Assembly (NCBI GenBank): GCA_019236485.1
Contig: JAFAIY010000179.1
Coordinates: 1-5,895 of the forward strand
Length of the DNA: 5,895 nucleotides
Source of the DNA: Comamonas sp.
Lineage (GTDB): Bacteria > Pseudomonadota > Gammaproteobacteria > Burkholderiales > Burkholderiaceae_C
Direction: 5' to 3'
The notes beneath the pieces were generated by a model, which had not been told where the DNA came from, did not search any database, and saw nothing but the letters and a program-made list of their open reading frames with translations. The number at the start of each line of letters is the position of its first letter. Position 1 is the first letter of the stretch. Below are positions 1 to 5,753 of this stretch, piece by piece. The position numbers and the translations under genes are program-made.

Positions 1-407
1 CGGCGGATGAACTTGACGATGTCGGCCTTGCCGTCGTAATCGATGGTCTCGCCTTCGCCCTCGATGAATTCCTCGGGCTGGCCCGGCAGGGTGTCGCGCT
101 TCTGGCGGAAGAAGGCGCGCTTGCCGGGCTCGGCCACGATCACGCCGTACTGATAGCCCTCGGCATCCTGGCGCACATCCAGCTGGGTGCCGCGCAGCAC
201 GATGGTGCCCTTGGTCATCACCACATTGCCGGTGAACACGCTGGTCTGCTGGAGTTCGTCGTGGCGCAGCGCATCGGCCTCGATGTTCATGGGTTTGGCG
301 CTGTCGGCCTTTTCGGCGAGGGCCATGCCGGTCGCTGCCGCCAGAGCGCAGGCCAGCACAAGAGGAAAAAGTCGTTTTTTCATGGAAGGCACGTTTCTTG
401 CATCCAT
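1..407 (-). CDS. lptA: LptA, periplasmic LPS transport protein (5' part, truncated by window edge)
   Basis: LptA forms the periplasmic bridge carrying lipopolysaccharide from the inner-membrane LptBFGC complex to LptD/E in the outer membrane. About 135 N-terminal residues are visible of a family usually near 180–215. A basic n-region (MKKR), a hydrophobic core (LFPLVLACALAAATG) and an Ala-Leu-Ala cleavage site form a Sec signal peptide. The OstA/LptA fold follows: PMNIEADALRHDELQQT, then VFTGNVVMTKGTIVLRG and a segment ending in EGEGETIDYDGKADIVKFIRR, matching the beta-strand repeats of the family. The start is uncertain. ATG at 407 has an AGGGA Shine–Dalgarno 9 nt upstream, whereas ATG at 383 gives the more usual short signal peptide (MKKRLF...) but lacks a good SD. 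A third in-frame ATG at 416 has GGGA directly against it, too close to work. It lies downstream of dsbA beyond a terminator, and no lptC precedes it here. Function is confident, the start is not. Confidence 0.9.
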   Translation of the reverse strand, partial: MDARNVPSMKKRLFPLVLACALAAATGMALAEKADSAKPMNIEADALRHDELQQTSVFTGNVVMTKGTIVLRGTQLDVRQDAEGYQYGVIVAEPGKRAFFRQKRDTLPGQPEEFIEGEGETIDYDGKADIVKFIR

Positions 408-416
408 TGTAGTCAT

Positions 417-421
417 TCCCT
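417..421 (-). promoter_or_regulatory. Candidate Shine–Dalgarno for lptA (ATG at 407)
   Basis: On the minus strand AGGGA lies 9 nt before ATG 407. No comparable site precedes ATG 383, so this is the main argument for the longer start. Against it, TACAAT (minus strand, 405–410) resembles a sigma-70 -10 box with no good -35. If it were the promoter, transcription would begin at or after ATG 407 and force use of ATG 383. Confidence 0.4.
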
Positions 422-449
422 TTTTAAGGCTGCCATGAAAATCACCCAT

Positions 450-475
450 AAAAAAGCCCGCGCTGGCGGCGGGCT
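450..475 (-). terminator. Rho-independent terminator downstream of dsbA
   Basis: On the minus strand AGCCCGC, a 7-nt loop (CGCCAGC) and GCGGGCT are followed by a run of T. The stem is 7 bp and almost all G/C, so this is a textbook intrinsic terminator. It begins about 36 nt after the dsbA stop codon and ends before the lptA start, so it separates the two units. A second GC-rich hairpin (AGCGGC/GCCGCT, 494–511) touches the dsbA stop codon but has no T-run. Confidence 0.85.
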
Positions 476-510
476 GCTCCGGCATACAGCGCCAGCGGCG
501 CCGCGGCCGC

Positions 511-1161
511 TCAGGCCTTGCGGCTGGAGGCGATCAGCGCGTTGACCACGCGCAGCACGTTCTCCATATTGCCGGCCTTGGTGCCGTCCGTATAGTAGCG
601 GCCGGCCACGCCCATGGCAGGCACGCCTTCGACGTCGTACTCGTTCTGCAGCTGGGTGGCCTTGCGCACCTGGTTGGCCACGGTAAAGGAGTTATAGACC
701 TCCTTGAACTTGGCCAGATCCACGCCCTGCTTGCCGATCCATTCAAAGATCGCATCGTCGGTTGCCAGGCGGTTGCGCTCCACATGGATAGCGCGGAACA
801 CCTTGACATGCAGCGTGGGCAGCAGGTTCATGCCTTCCAGCGCGAAGTACAGCTTCTGCTGGGGCACGAAGCTGGCATTGAAGGCCACGGGAATGCGGTG
901 CACCACCACGTCGGCGGGCACGGACTTGGCCCAGGCTTCGAACTGGGGCTCGAACGCATTGCAATGCGGGCAGCTGTACCAGAAAAATTCGATCACCTCG
1001 ACCTTGCCAGCGGGAGCGCTGACGGTCGCAGGCTTGCCGAGCTTGGCGTAGTCCTTGCCTTCCTTGAAGCCTGCGGCCTGGGCCCAGCTGGAGGAGGTGC
1101 CCAGCGTCAGCGCGCTGGCAGCGGCAGCCGAAGCAGCCAGGGAAAAATCGCGGCGTTTCAT
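511..1161 (-). CDS. dsbA: Thiol:disulfide interchange protein DsbA
   Basis: This is a periplasmic thioredoxin-fold oxidase that introduces disulfide bonds into exported proteins and is normally reoxidised by DsbB, which is not in this window. The 216-aa product has a signal peptide (residues 1 to about 29, starting MKRRDFSLAAS and ending SSWAQA). The mature domain carries the active site CPHC at residues 64–67 in the context FFWYSCPHCNAF. The helical insertion spans roughly residues 105–165, and the cis-proline loop is GVPAM with Pro181. All catalytic features are intact and the length is normal. ATG 1161 is preferred over an upstream in-frame ATG at 1272: it has an AAGGAG SD at 9 nt and starts exactly at the signal peptide, while the extension is Arg-rich and overlaps the intergenic repeat. 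The signal has an RR-x-F motif resembling a Tat signal. It lies downstream of the SPOR gene on the same strand and ends at a strong terminator. Confidence 0.95.
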   Translation of the reverse strand: MKRRDFSLAASAAAASALTLGTSSSWAQAAGFKEGKDYAKLGKPATVSAPAGKVEVIEFFWYSCPHCNAFEPQFEAWAKSVPADVVVHRIPVAFNASFVPQQKLYFALEGMNLLPTLHVKVFRAIHVERNRLATDDAIFEWIGKQGVDLAKFKEVYNSFTVANQVRKATQLQNEYDVEGVPAMGVAGRYYTDGTKAGNMENVLRVVNALIASSRKA

Positions 1162-1170
1162 CTCAACAAA

Positions 1171-1176
1171 CTCCTT
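1171..1176 (-). promoter_or_regulatory. Ribosome binding site of dsbA
   Basis: AAGGAG on the minus strand sits 9 nt before ATG 1161. It decides the dsbA start against the 37-codon longer reading frame, which has no such site. Confidence 0.8.
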
Positions 1177-1231
1177 GAGTTCAAGTCTGCAATATCTGAG
1201 GCGCCTGCCTCGCAAAAGTTCAACCGGTACA

Positions 1232-1318
1232 CCCCAAGCAAGAGACGGCCAGCAAGGGCCGCCCCGCAGCAAGGGCCGTCGTCCCCCTTGAGGGAAGGCG
1301 CGCAGCGCGCCTCAGGGG
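1232..1318. repeat. REP-like intergenic palindromic repeat mosaic (Comamonadaceae type)
   Basis: The 12-mer CAGCAAGGGCCG occurs twice as a direct repeat (1250–1261 and 1267–1278). It is followed by a compound inverted repeat. The inner hairpin is AGGCGCG-CAG-CGCGCCT (1296–1312). The outer arms CCCCTTGAG (1284–1292) and CTCAGGGG (1311–1318) pair with a one-base bulge. From memory, very similar sequence recurs between genes in Comamonas and Acidovorax genomes; I could not verify this. It begins 6 nt past the SPOR stop codon and lies in the transcribed gap before dsbA. It may act as an mRNA-stabilising or attenuating hairpin, but it has no T-run and is not a standard terminator. Confidence 0.65.
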
Positions 1319-1324
1319 ATAGCC

Positions 1325-2038
1325 TTATTTCGCCGCCCGCACCAGCGTGGAATCCACGCCGGCGCCGTCGAGCTTGCCCTTGAGCTGCTCGGCGTCGTCA
1401 CGCTTGCCGAACGGGCCCACGCGCACCCGGAACACGGTGATGCCGTTTTGCTCGCGTTCGCTGATGCGGGCCTCCCAGCCCAGCATGGCCAGCTTGGCGC
1501 GCTGGGCCTCGGCCTCGTTCTGGCGGCGGAAGGCGCCGGCCTGCACAAAGTAGTTGAAGGCCGAATCCGCGGATTGGGCCGCCTGGGCGGCTTTTTCCTT
1601 CTCGGCTCTGGCCTTCTCGGCCTTGTCGGCGGCTGCCGAGCGCTCCTTGACCAGATCGCCCAAGGGATCGGCGGAAGCCGGCTTGCTGGGCTTGTCGGGC
1701 TGCGCGGCGGGAATGGTGACAGGAGTACTCACTCCGCCCGTGGCCGTCGACGGGGCAGGCGTCGTGGCGGGCGGCTGCTCCGTGCCCGCATCGCTGGGCG
1801 CAACGGGAGCGGCGACGGGCGGCGGTGCGGGCTGGCGGCTTTGCAACGGGGCATTGGGGTCCCAGTTCTTGTTGCGCTCGGCCTCGGCCGCATCACGCTC
1901 GGTGTTGTTGCCGCCCTTGTTCAGAAAAGGCACCGGCACCTTGGTCACGTAGATGGCCACGGCCAGGGCTGCGGCCAGGCCGATGACCATGCCAAAGATC
2001 AGCCCCAGTATGGTGCCGCCGCGTTGCTGCTGCTTCAT
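1325..2038 (-). CDS. SPOR-domain membrane protein (FtsN-like topology)
   Basis: A 237-aa single-pass inner-membrane protein. It has a short cytoplasmic N-terminus (MKQQQRGG), one transmembrane helix at about residues 9–31, and a low-complexity periplasmic linker rich in Pro, Ala and Thr (about 65–125). A charged Ala/Lys/Glu helix, possibly coiled coil, follows at about 130–155, then a C-terminal SPOR domain at about 161–237. SPOR hallmarks are YFVQAGAF near residue 163 and VFRVRVGPF near 202–210. SPOR domains bind denuded septal peptidoglycan, so a role at the division site or in wall maintenance is likely; this is known of the family, not shown here. It starts 30 bp after the argS stop and probably shares its transcript. 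ATG 2038 directly precedes the membrane anchor; only a weak GGAA lies upstream. It resembles the protein often annotated after argS in Burkholderiales. I do not call it FtsN because the domain plan is shared by several paralogues. Confidence 0.9.
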   Translation of the reverse strand: MKQQQRGGTILGLIFGMVIGLAAALAVAIYVTKVPVPFLNKGGNNTERDAAEAERNKNWDPNAPLQSRQPAPPPVAAPVAPSDAGTEQPPATTPAPSTATGGVSTPVTIPAAQPDKPSKPASADPLGDLVKERSAAADKAEKARAEKEKAAQAAQSADSAFNYFVQAGAFRRQNEAEAQRAKLAMLGWEARISEREQNGITVFRVRVGPFGKRDDAEQLKGKLDGAGVDSTLVRAAK

Positions 2039-2068
2039 ATGTCGCTTTGTTTCCGCTTCAGGCTTCAG

Positions 2069-3778
2069 TTACATACGCTCGGGTGCATTCACACCCAGCA
2101 CCGCCAGACCATTGTGCAACACCTGGGCGGTGGCGGCGACCAGGGCCAGGCGCGCCAGCTTGAGCTTCTCGTCGTCGACCAGAATGCGCTCGGCGTCGTA
2201 ATAGCTGTGATAGCTGGAGGCCAGATCGCGCAGGTAGAAGGTCACGTCGTGCGGGGCATTGCCGTCGGCGGCGGCCGTCAGCATCTCGGGGTACTTGGCC
2301 AGCAGCAGCATCAGGGCCTGTGCCTGCGGGCCTTCGAGCGCCGACAGGTCCACGTTCTTCAGGGCCTCGACGCTGGCGCCGCCCTGCTCCTGCCAGCCGC
2401 GCAGCACGGACTGGATGCGCGCATGGGCGTACTGCACGTAGTACACGGGGTTGTCGTTGTTCTGGGCCACGGCCAGGTCCACGTCGAAGGTGTACTCGGT
2501 GTCGGGCTTGCGGCTCAGCAGGAAGAAGCGCACGGCGTCCTTGCTGGTCCACTCGATCAGGTCGCGCAGCGTCACATAGGAGCCTGCGCGCTTGCTGATC
2601 TTGACCTCTTCGCCATTGCGCACCACACGCACCATGGTGTGCAGCACATAGTCGGGATAGCCCACGGGAATGCCCACGTCGGCGGCCTGCAGGCCGGCGC
2701 GCACGCGCGCGATGGTGCCGTGGTGGTCCGTGCCCTGGATGTTCACGACCTTGGTAAAGCCGCGCTTGAACTTCTGGATGTGATAAGCGACATCGGGCAC
2801 GAAGTAGGTGTAGTTCCCGTCGGTCTTGCGCATCACGCGGTCCTTGTCGTCACCGTAGTCGGTGGACTTGAGCCACAGCGCGCCGTCCTGCTCGTAGGTA
2901 TGGCCGTTGGCGATCAGGCGCTGTACCGCATCCTCGACATAGCCGTTGGTGTAGAGGCTGGACTCCAGGTAGTACTGGTCGAACTTGAGGTTGAACGCCT
3001 GCAGATCCTTGTCCTGCTCGTTGCGCAGATAGGCCACGGCAAAGTTGCGGATGTTCTCGTAGTCCTCGACATCGCCGTTGGCCGTGAATTCGCGGTCGTC
3101 GGCCTTGACGGTTTCCTTGGCCAGGAAGGCGTTGGCGATGTCCTGAATGTAGTCGCCGTTGTAGAAGTTCTTGGCCAGCGGATTCTCGCTGTCTGTGGGC
3201 CAGCATTCGTCGCCGGGCTTGAAGCCCTTGGCGCGCAGCTGCGTGCTCTTGGTCAGGGTGTCGATCTGCACGCCCGCGTCGTTGTAATAGAACTCGCGGT
3301 GCACCTTCCAGCCCTGGGTGGCGTAGAGGTTGCTGATGGCGTCGCCGATCGCGGCCTGGCGGCCGTGGCCCACGTGCAGCGGGCCCGTGGGGTTGGCCGA
3401 GACGAACTCGACCAGGATGTTCTCGCCGCGGTCGGCCTGGTAGCCGAACTTCGCTCCTTCGGCCAGCACCTCGCGCACCACCTGCTGCTTGGCGGCGGGC
3501 TTGAGGCGGATGTTGAGGAAGCCCGGGCCAGCGATTTCGATGGCATCCACCCATTGCTGGAAGGCAGCTGTAGCCTCCAGCGCCGTCTTGAGCTGTTCGC
3601 CCAGGGCACGCGGGTTGGCCTTCAGAGGCTTGGCCAGCTGCATGGCCGCCGTGCAGGCGAAGTCGCCATGGGCTGCCACTTTGGGGTTTTCAAACGCAGC
3701 GCGTGCGCCGGCGCCGGGCGAGAGTGTTTCGAGCTCGCCAGCCAGAGCTGCGAGCAATTCCTGTTTGACGGAGAGCAT
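2069..3778 (-). CDS. argS: Arginyl-tRNA synthetase (class I)
   Basis: It attaches arginine to tRNA-Arg in the cytoplasm using ATP. The 569-aa product has family-typical length and all domains: the N-terminal Add-1 domain (about 1–85), the HIGH signature as HVGH at residues 135–138 within [20 protein letters not shown], the Rossmann catalytic core, the relaxed KMSKS loop as KISKR near residues 393–397, and the C-terminal DALR anticodon-binding domain (about 445–569) ending in the characteristic APERM. The start is well fixed: an in-frame TAA lies 12 nt upstream of ATG 3778, with only AAT, CCC and CCG codons between. No Shine–Dalgarno is present, and a TAAAAT -10-like box ends 6 nt before the ATG, suggesting a leaderless or near-leaderless transcript. 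The SPOR gene follows 30 bp downstream, then dsbA. Confidence 0.98.
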   Translation of the reverse strand: MLSVKQELLAALAGELETLSPGAGARAAFENPKVAAHGDFACTAAMQLAKPLKANPRALGEQLKTALEATAAFQQWVDAIEIAGPGFLNIRLKPAAKQQVVREVLAEGAKFGYQADRGENILVEFVSANPTGPLHVGHGRQAAIGDAISNLYATQGWKVHREFYYNDAGVQIDTLTKSTQLRAKGFKPGDECWPTDSENPLAKNFYNGDYIQDIANAFLAKETVKADDREFTANGDVEDYENIRNFAVAYLRNEQDKDLQAFNLKFDQYYLESSLYTNGYVEDAVQRLIANGHTYEQDGALWLKSTDYGDDKDRVMRKTDGNYTYFVPDVAYHIQKFKRGFTKVVNIQGTDHHGTIARVRAGLQAADVGIPVGYPDYVLHTMVRVVRNGEEVKISKRAGSYVTLRDLIEWTSKDAVRFFLLSRKPDTEYTFDVDLAVAQNNDNPVYYVQYAHARIQSVLRGWQEQGGASVEALKNVDLSALEGPQAQALMLLLAKYPEMLTAAADGNAPHDVTFYLRDLASSYHSYYDAERILVDDEKLKLARLALVAATAQVLHNGLAVLGVNAPERM

Positions 3779-3784
3779 CGGGGG

Positions 3785-3790
3785 ATTTTA
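3785..3790 (-). promoter_or_regulatory. Candidate -10 box of argS (TAAAAT)
   Basis: TAAAAT on the minus strand matches the TATAAT consensus at 5 of 6 positions. Transcription starting about 7 nt after it would begin at or next to the A of the argS ATG. No convincing -35 is seen at 16–18 bp; TTGGCT lies 21 bp upstream, which is too far for a normal spacer. The TAA of this box is also the in-frame stop upstream of argS. Confidence 0.4.
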
Positions 3791-3823
3791 CGTGGCTGCC
3801 CCGATCCGCGCAGCCAAGCTGGA

Positions 3824-3837
3824 TTGCGTGCACGCAA
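3824..3837. promoter_or_regulatory. Perfect 14-bp palindrome upstream of argS, possible operator
   Basis: TTGCGTGCACGCAA is a perfect dyad with no spacer. It lies in the 81-bp gap between the DUF2214 gene and argS, centred about 52 nt upstream of the argS ATG. As RNA it would give only a 5-bp stem with a TGCA loop and has no T-run, so a protein-binding site fits better than a terminator. No regulator is identified. Confidence 0.35.
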
Positions 3838-3859
3838 CAAGTGGTTGCGGCAGACCCGA

Positions 3860-4306
3860 TTACATGCCGCGCGCCCAGAAGATGGCGATCACGGCGATCA
3901 CCGGAATCACATGGCCCTGCCACATCACCCATTTGCGGGTTTGGGCGATTTCTGCGGCTGCGGGCAGCTGGCCGCCGGCATCCAGAGCCTTCTTCCAGCG
4001 GCGGAAAGTGAAAGTGGGTTTGAGCGAGAGCAGAAAAGCGAGGACGAACAAGGTCATCTTGATGTGGAACAGCGGCGAGGCCACATAGGTCGCCGGCCCC
4101 TTGACGCCCCAGAACAGGCGCGCCAGCCCCGTGAGCAGCAGGATGACGGCGGCCATGCCGTAAATCATGTCCAGCCGCGCCAGGCGCTGCACCACGGCGG
4201 CATTCATCCATTCCACACGGCACAGGGCTGCCTGGCTGGTCAAAAACACCACCAGGGTCAGAAGGGCCAGCAGATGCAGGCTGGCAAGAATGGCTTCAAA
4301 GGTCAT
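3860..4306 (-). CDS. DUF2214 family inner-membrane protein
   Basis: A 148-aa integral membrane protein with four predicted helices at about residues 5–27, 48–66, 80–97 and 128–146. Motifs typical of the DUF2214 family, as I remember it, are RLARLDMIYGMAA (41–53), TGLARLFWGVKGPATY (59–74) with an SPLFHIKM helix start (77–84), SLKPTFTFRRWKKAL (94–108) and a terminal ARGM. His82 and His132 lie in or beside helices and could matter functionally; that is speculation. The family has no established function. It lies between lysR and argS on the same strand, 80 bp from argS and 87 bp after the LysR stop. The start has no clear SD, but ATG 4306 immediately precedes the first helix and the length is normal. 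Confidence 0.85.
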   Translation of the reverse strand: MTFEAILASLHLLALLTLVVFLTSQAALCRVEWMNAAVVQRLARLDMIYGMAAVILLLTGLARLFWGVKGPATYVASPLFHIKMTLFVLAFLLSLKPTFTFRRWKKALDAGGQLPAAAEIAQTRKWVMWQGHVIPVIAVIAIFWARGM

Positions 4307-4339
4307 GGCTAAGGCTGGAAGTTGGCAGGGCTGACAGAA

Positions 4340-4359
4340 GCCGAGGGCAGACCCTCGGC
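4340..4359 (-). terminator. Hairpin downstream of lysR, weak terminator candidate
   Basis: GCCGAGGG-TCTG-CCCTCGGC on the minus strand is a perfect 8-bp stem with a 4-nt loop in the 87-bp gap between the LysR and DUF2214 genes. It is followed by TTCTGT rather than a clean T-run, so intrinsic termination would be inefficient. It may still separate the two units or stabilise the lysR 3' end. Confidence 0.4.
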
Positions 4360-4393
4360 GGCGATCGGCCCATTCTCCCCCTTTCCGCCCGGA

Positions 4394-5329
4394 TCAGGCC
4401 AGCAGCCCGTTGCGGAAGAAATCCGGCTGGTTGTAATGGTGCTTGAGGTAGTCGATCCACATGCGCACGCGCAGCGGCATGTGCTTGCGCTGGGGGAAGA
4501 CCACGAAGATGCCGTTGGGCGGCGCCGCAAAGTCCTCGAGCACCGGCACCAGATGGCCAGCGGTGATCTCGGCCTCCACCTCCCAGGTGCTGCGCCAGGC
4601 AATGCCCCAGCCGCCCAGGCACCAGTCGTGCAGCACCTGGCCGTCGGAGCAGTCCAGCGGACCGCCGGGCTTGAAGTGCACGACCTCGCTGCTGCCGCTT
4701 TCGGGATGGGGGATGCGGAAGGCCCAGCCGCGGGTCTGCGAAGCGTCGCTGGACAGGGTCAGGCAGTCATGCTGGGTCAGCTCGCTGGGATGCTTGGGAA
4801 TGCCGCGGCGCTCCAGATAGCCGGGCGTGGCCACGCACAGGCGGCGGTTGTCGGCAATGCGCACGCTGACCAGGGCCGAGTCGGGCAGATCGCCCACGCG
4901 CACCGCACAGTCGAAGCCCTCGCCGGCCAGATCGACCACGCGGTCCGAAAGGTTCAGCGAGATCGTGACCTCGGGATGCAGATCGCGAAAGCGCGGCACC
5001 AGCGGCGCCACATGGCGGCGACCGAAACCGGCCGGGGCCGTGATGCGCAGATGGCCCGTGGCCTTGACCCCGCCCGCAGACACGCTGGCCTCGGCATTGG
5101 CCACATCGGACAACAGACGCTGGCAATCTTCGAGAAACGCGCTGCCTTCATGGGTGAGCGAGATGCGGCGCGTGGTGCGCACCATGAGCTTGACGCCCAG
5201 ATGTTCCTCCAGCGCATCGAGGCGCCGCCCCATGATGGCCGGGGCCACGCCCTCGGCCTTGGCGGCGGCCGTGAGGCTGCCCCTGGTCGCTACCGATACA
5301 AAAGACTCAAAGGCCTTGAGTTTGTCCAT
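4394..5329 (-). CDS. LysR-family transcriptional regulator, divergent from glcB
   Basis: A 311-aa DNA-binding regulator. Residues about 3–60 form the winged helix-turn-helix: KAFESFVSVATRGSLTAAAK, then VAPAIMGRRLDALEEHLGV and the wing RTTRRISLTHEG. A linker helix follows (about 61–88), then the substrate-binding effector domain (about 92–300), starting with GHLRITAPAGFGRRHVAPLV. Length and layout suit the CrgA/AaeR-like branch of LysR regulators. ATG 5329 is chosen because the HTH starts there and an AGGAG SD lies 8 nt upstream; an in-frame ATG at 5410 would add 27 residues with no HTH homology. It is divergent from the malate synthase gene across 489 bp. LysR proteins commonly regulate the divergent neighbour and themselves, so control of glcB is plausible, but the effector cannot be read from sequence. 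Confidence 0.93.
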   Translation of the reverse strand: MDKLKAFESFVSVATRGSLTAAAKAEGVAPAIMGRRLDALEEHLGVKLMVRTTRRISLTHEGSAFLEDCQRLLSDVANAEASVSAGGVKATGHLRITAPAGFGRRHVAPLVPRFRDLHPEVTISLNLSDRVVDLAGEGFDCAVRVGDLPDSALVSVRIADNRRLCVATPGYLERRGIPKHPSELTQHDCLTLSSDASQTRGWAFRIPHPESGSSEVVHFKPGGPLDCSDGQVLHDWCLGGWGIAWRSTWEVEAEITAGHLVPVLEDFAAPPNGIFVVFPQRKHMPLRVRMWIDYLKHHYNQPDFFRNGLLA

Positions 5330-5337
5330 GACCGCTG

Positions 5338-5342
5338 CTCCT
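5338..5342 (-). promoter_or_regulatory. Ribosome binding site of the LysR gene
   Basis: AGGAG on the minus strand, 8 nt before ATG 5329, supports the start that begins with the helix-turn-helix. A second ACAGGAG lies about 28 nt further upstream without a matching in-frame ATG. Confidence 0.75.
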
Positions 5343-5413
5343 GTCTGGTCCGTGTTGTCTCCTGTGCGGCCCAGGTTCCCCGGCTCCGCACAAGCAGCTT
5401 GATCGCTCAAATG

Positions 5414-5425
5414 TTTTTATAAAAA
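5414..5425. promoter_or_regulatory. AT palindrome with -10-like TATAAA on both strands
   Basis: TTTTTATAAAAA is a perfect 12-bp palindrome. On the minus strand TATAAA (5416–5421) matches 5 of 6 positions of the -10 consensus and would give lysR a leader of about 80 nt. The -35 region is weak. Confidence 0.35.
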
Positions 5426-5590
5426 GTCACAGGGCCGCAATGGCCGGTGGCTACCGGCCCTGACGGCGACCGGGTGCTGATGCCGTGGCTTCCGCTCCTG
5501 GGGCACCCAAGCACGGCCCATATCTTAACTAGAAGTCACAAATTACAAAGAAATCTTCGGTATTTATATACGTTTCAATCAAAAATTTAC

Positions 5591-5614
5591 CGATATTTTC
5601 GACTCGGCATATCG
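5591..5614. promoter_or_regulatory. Inverted repeat CGATAT-N12-ATATCG
   Basis: Two exact 6-bp arms are separated by 12 bp in the AT-rich part of the divergent region. Spacing and context would suit an operator for a dimeric regulator such as the adjacent LysR protein, but the T-N11-A core is not clearly present. A nearby GTAT-N4-ATAC dyad (5560–5571) could be a second half-site cluster. Confidence 0.3.
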
Positions 5615-5656
5615 CTTATTCGCCAGCGCTATGGGTGCAGCCGGCGTCCCGGGCCT

Positions 5657-5670
5657 GGCGGACGTCCGCC
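5657..5670. repeat. Perfect GC-rich 14-bp palindrome GGCGGACGTCCGCC
   Basis: The dyad has no spacer and is flanked by GGCC arms (5652–5655 and 5672–5675) that extend the symmetry with one mismatched pair, to 24 bp. It sits in a GC-rich island of about 55 bp between two AT-rich tracts upstream of glcB. It could be an operator, a small hairpin-forming repeat or an inserted palindromic unit. No T-run follows on either strand, so it is not an intrinsic terminator. Confidence 0.45.
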
Positions 5671-5753
5671 CGGCCTTTGAATTAAATATAAAAACATCAC
5701 TAGTTTAAAACTTTTTTGGTTGTTTATGTACTCAAAGAATTCAAATAAAGTGC

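Noticed and set aside
1162..1272. 37-residue N-terminal extension of DsbA
   Set aside because: It would bury the signal peptide and reads through the intergenic repeat; the internal ATG has a strong SD.
784..1383. 199-codon plus-strand open frame over dsbA
   Set aside because: It is antisense to an intact DsbA with a CPHC site, crosses the repeat element and shows no family resemblance.
1448..4312. Very long plus-strand open frame (954 codons) antisense to the SPOR gene, argS and the DUF2214 gene
   Set aside because: It runs opposite three well-supported genes. Its product is a low-complexity Gly/Leu/Val/His-rich string without domains, as expected where GC-rich wobble positions remove antisense stop codons.
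5330..5410. 27-residue N-terminal extension of the LysR protein
   Set aside because: The helix-turn-helix begins at the start at 5329, which has a good SD; the extension has no counterpart in the family as I know it.
4322..5422. 366-codon plus-strand open frame antisense to the LysR gene
   Set aside because: It is a composition-driven shadow of a clear LysR gene, with no recognisable domain and a biased Ala/Gly/Arg/His content.
5442..5459. GGCCGGT-GGCT-ACCGGCC hairpin considered as a terminator
   Set aside because: No T-run follows on either strand, and it sits between divergent genes where no terminator is needed. Kept only as part of the regulatory-region description.
5424..5540. 8-mer AAGTCACA repeated at 5424–5431 and 5533–5540
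   Set aside because: A single pair of short direct repeats 109 bp apart has no further support as a functional element.
5447..5680. 77-codon plus-strand open frame in the divergent region
   Set aside because: Composition swings from GC-rich to AT-rich within the frame, the product resembles nothing known, and no SD is seen. Better explained as regulatory DNA.
5676..5745. 8-bp inverted repeat TTTGAATT / AATTCAAA spaced by 54 bp
   Set aside because: Short AT-rich arms with wide spacing in an AT-rich tract are easily produced by chance.
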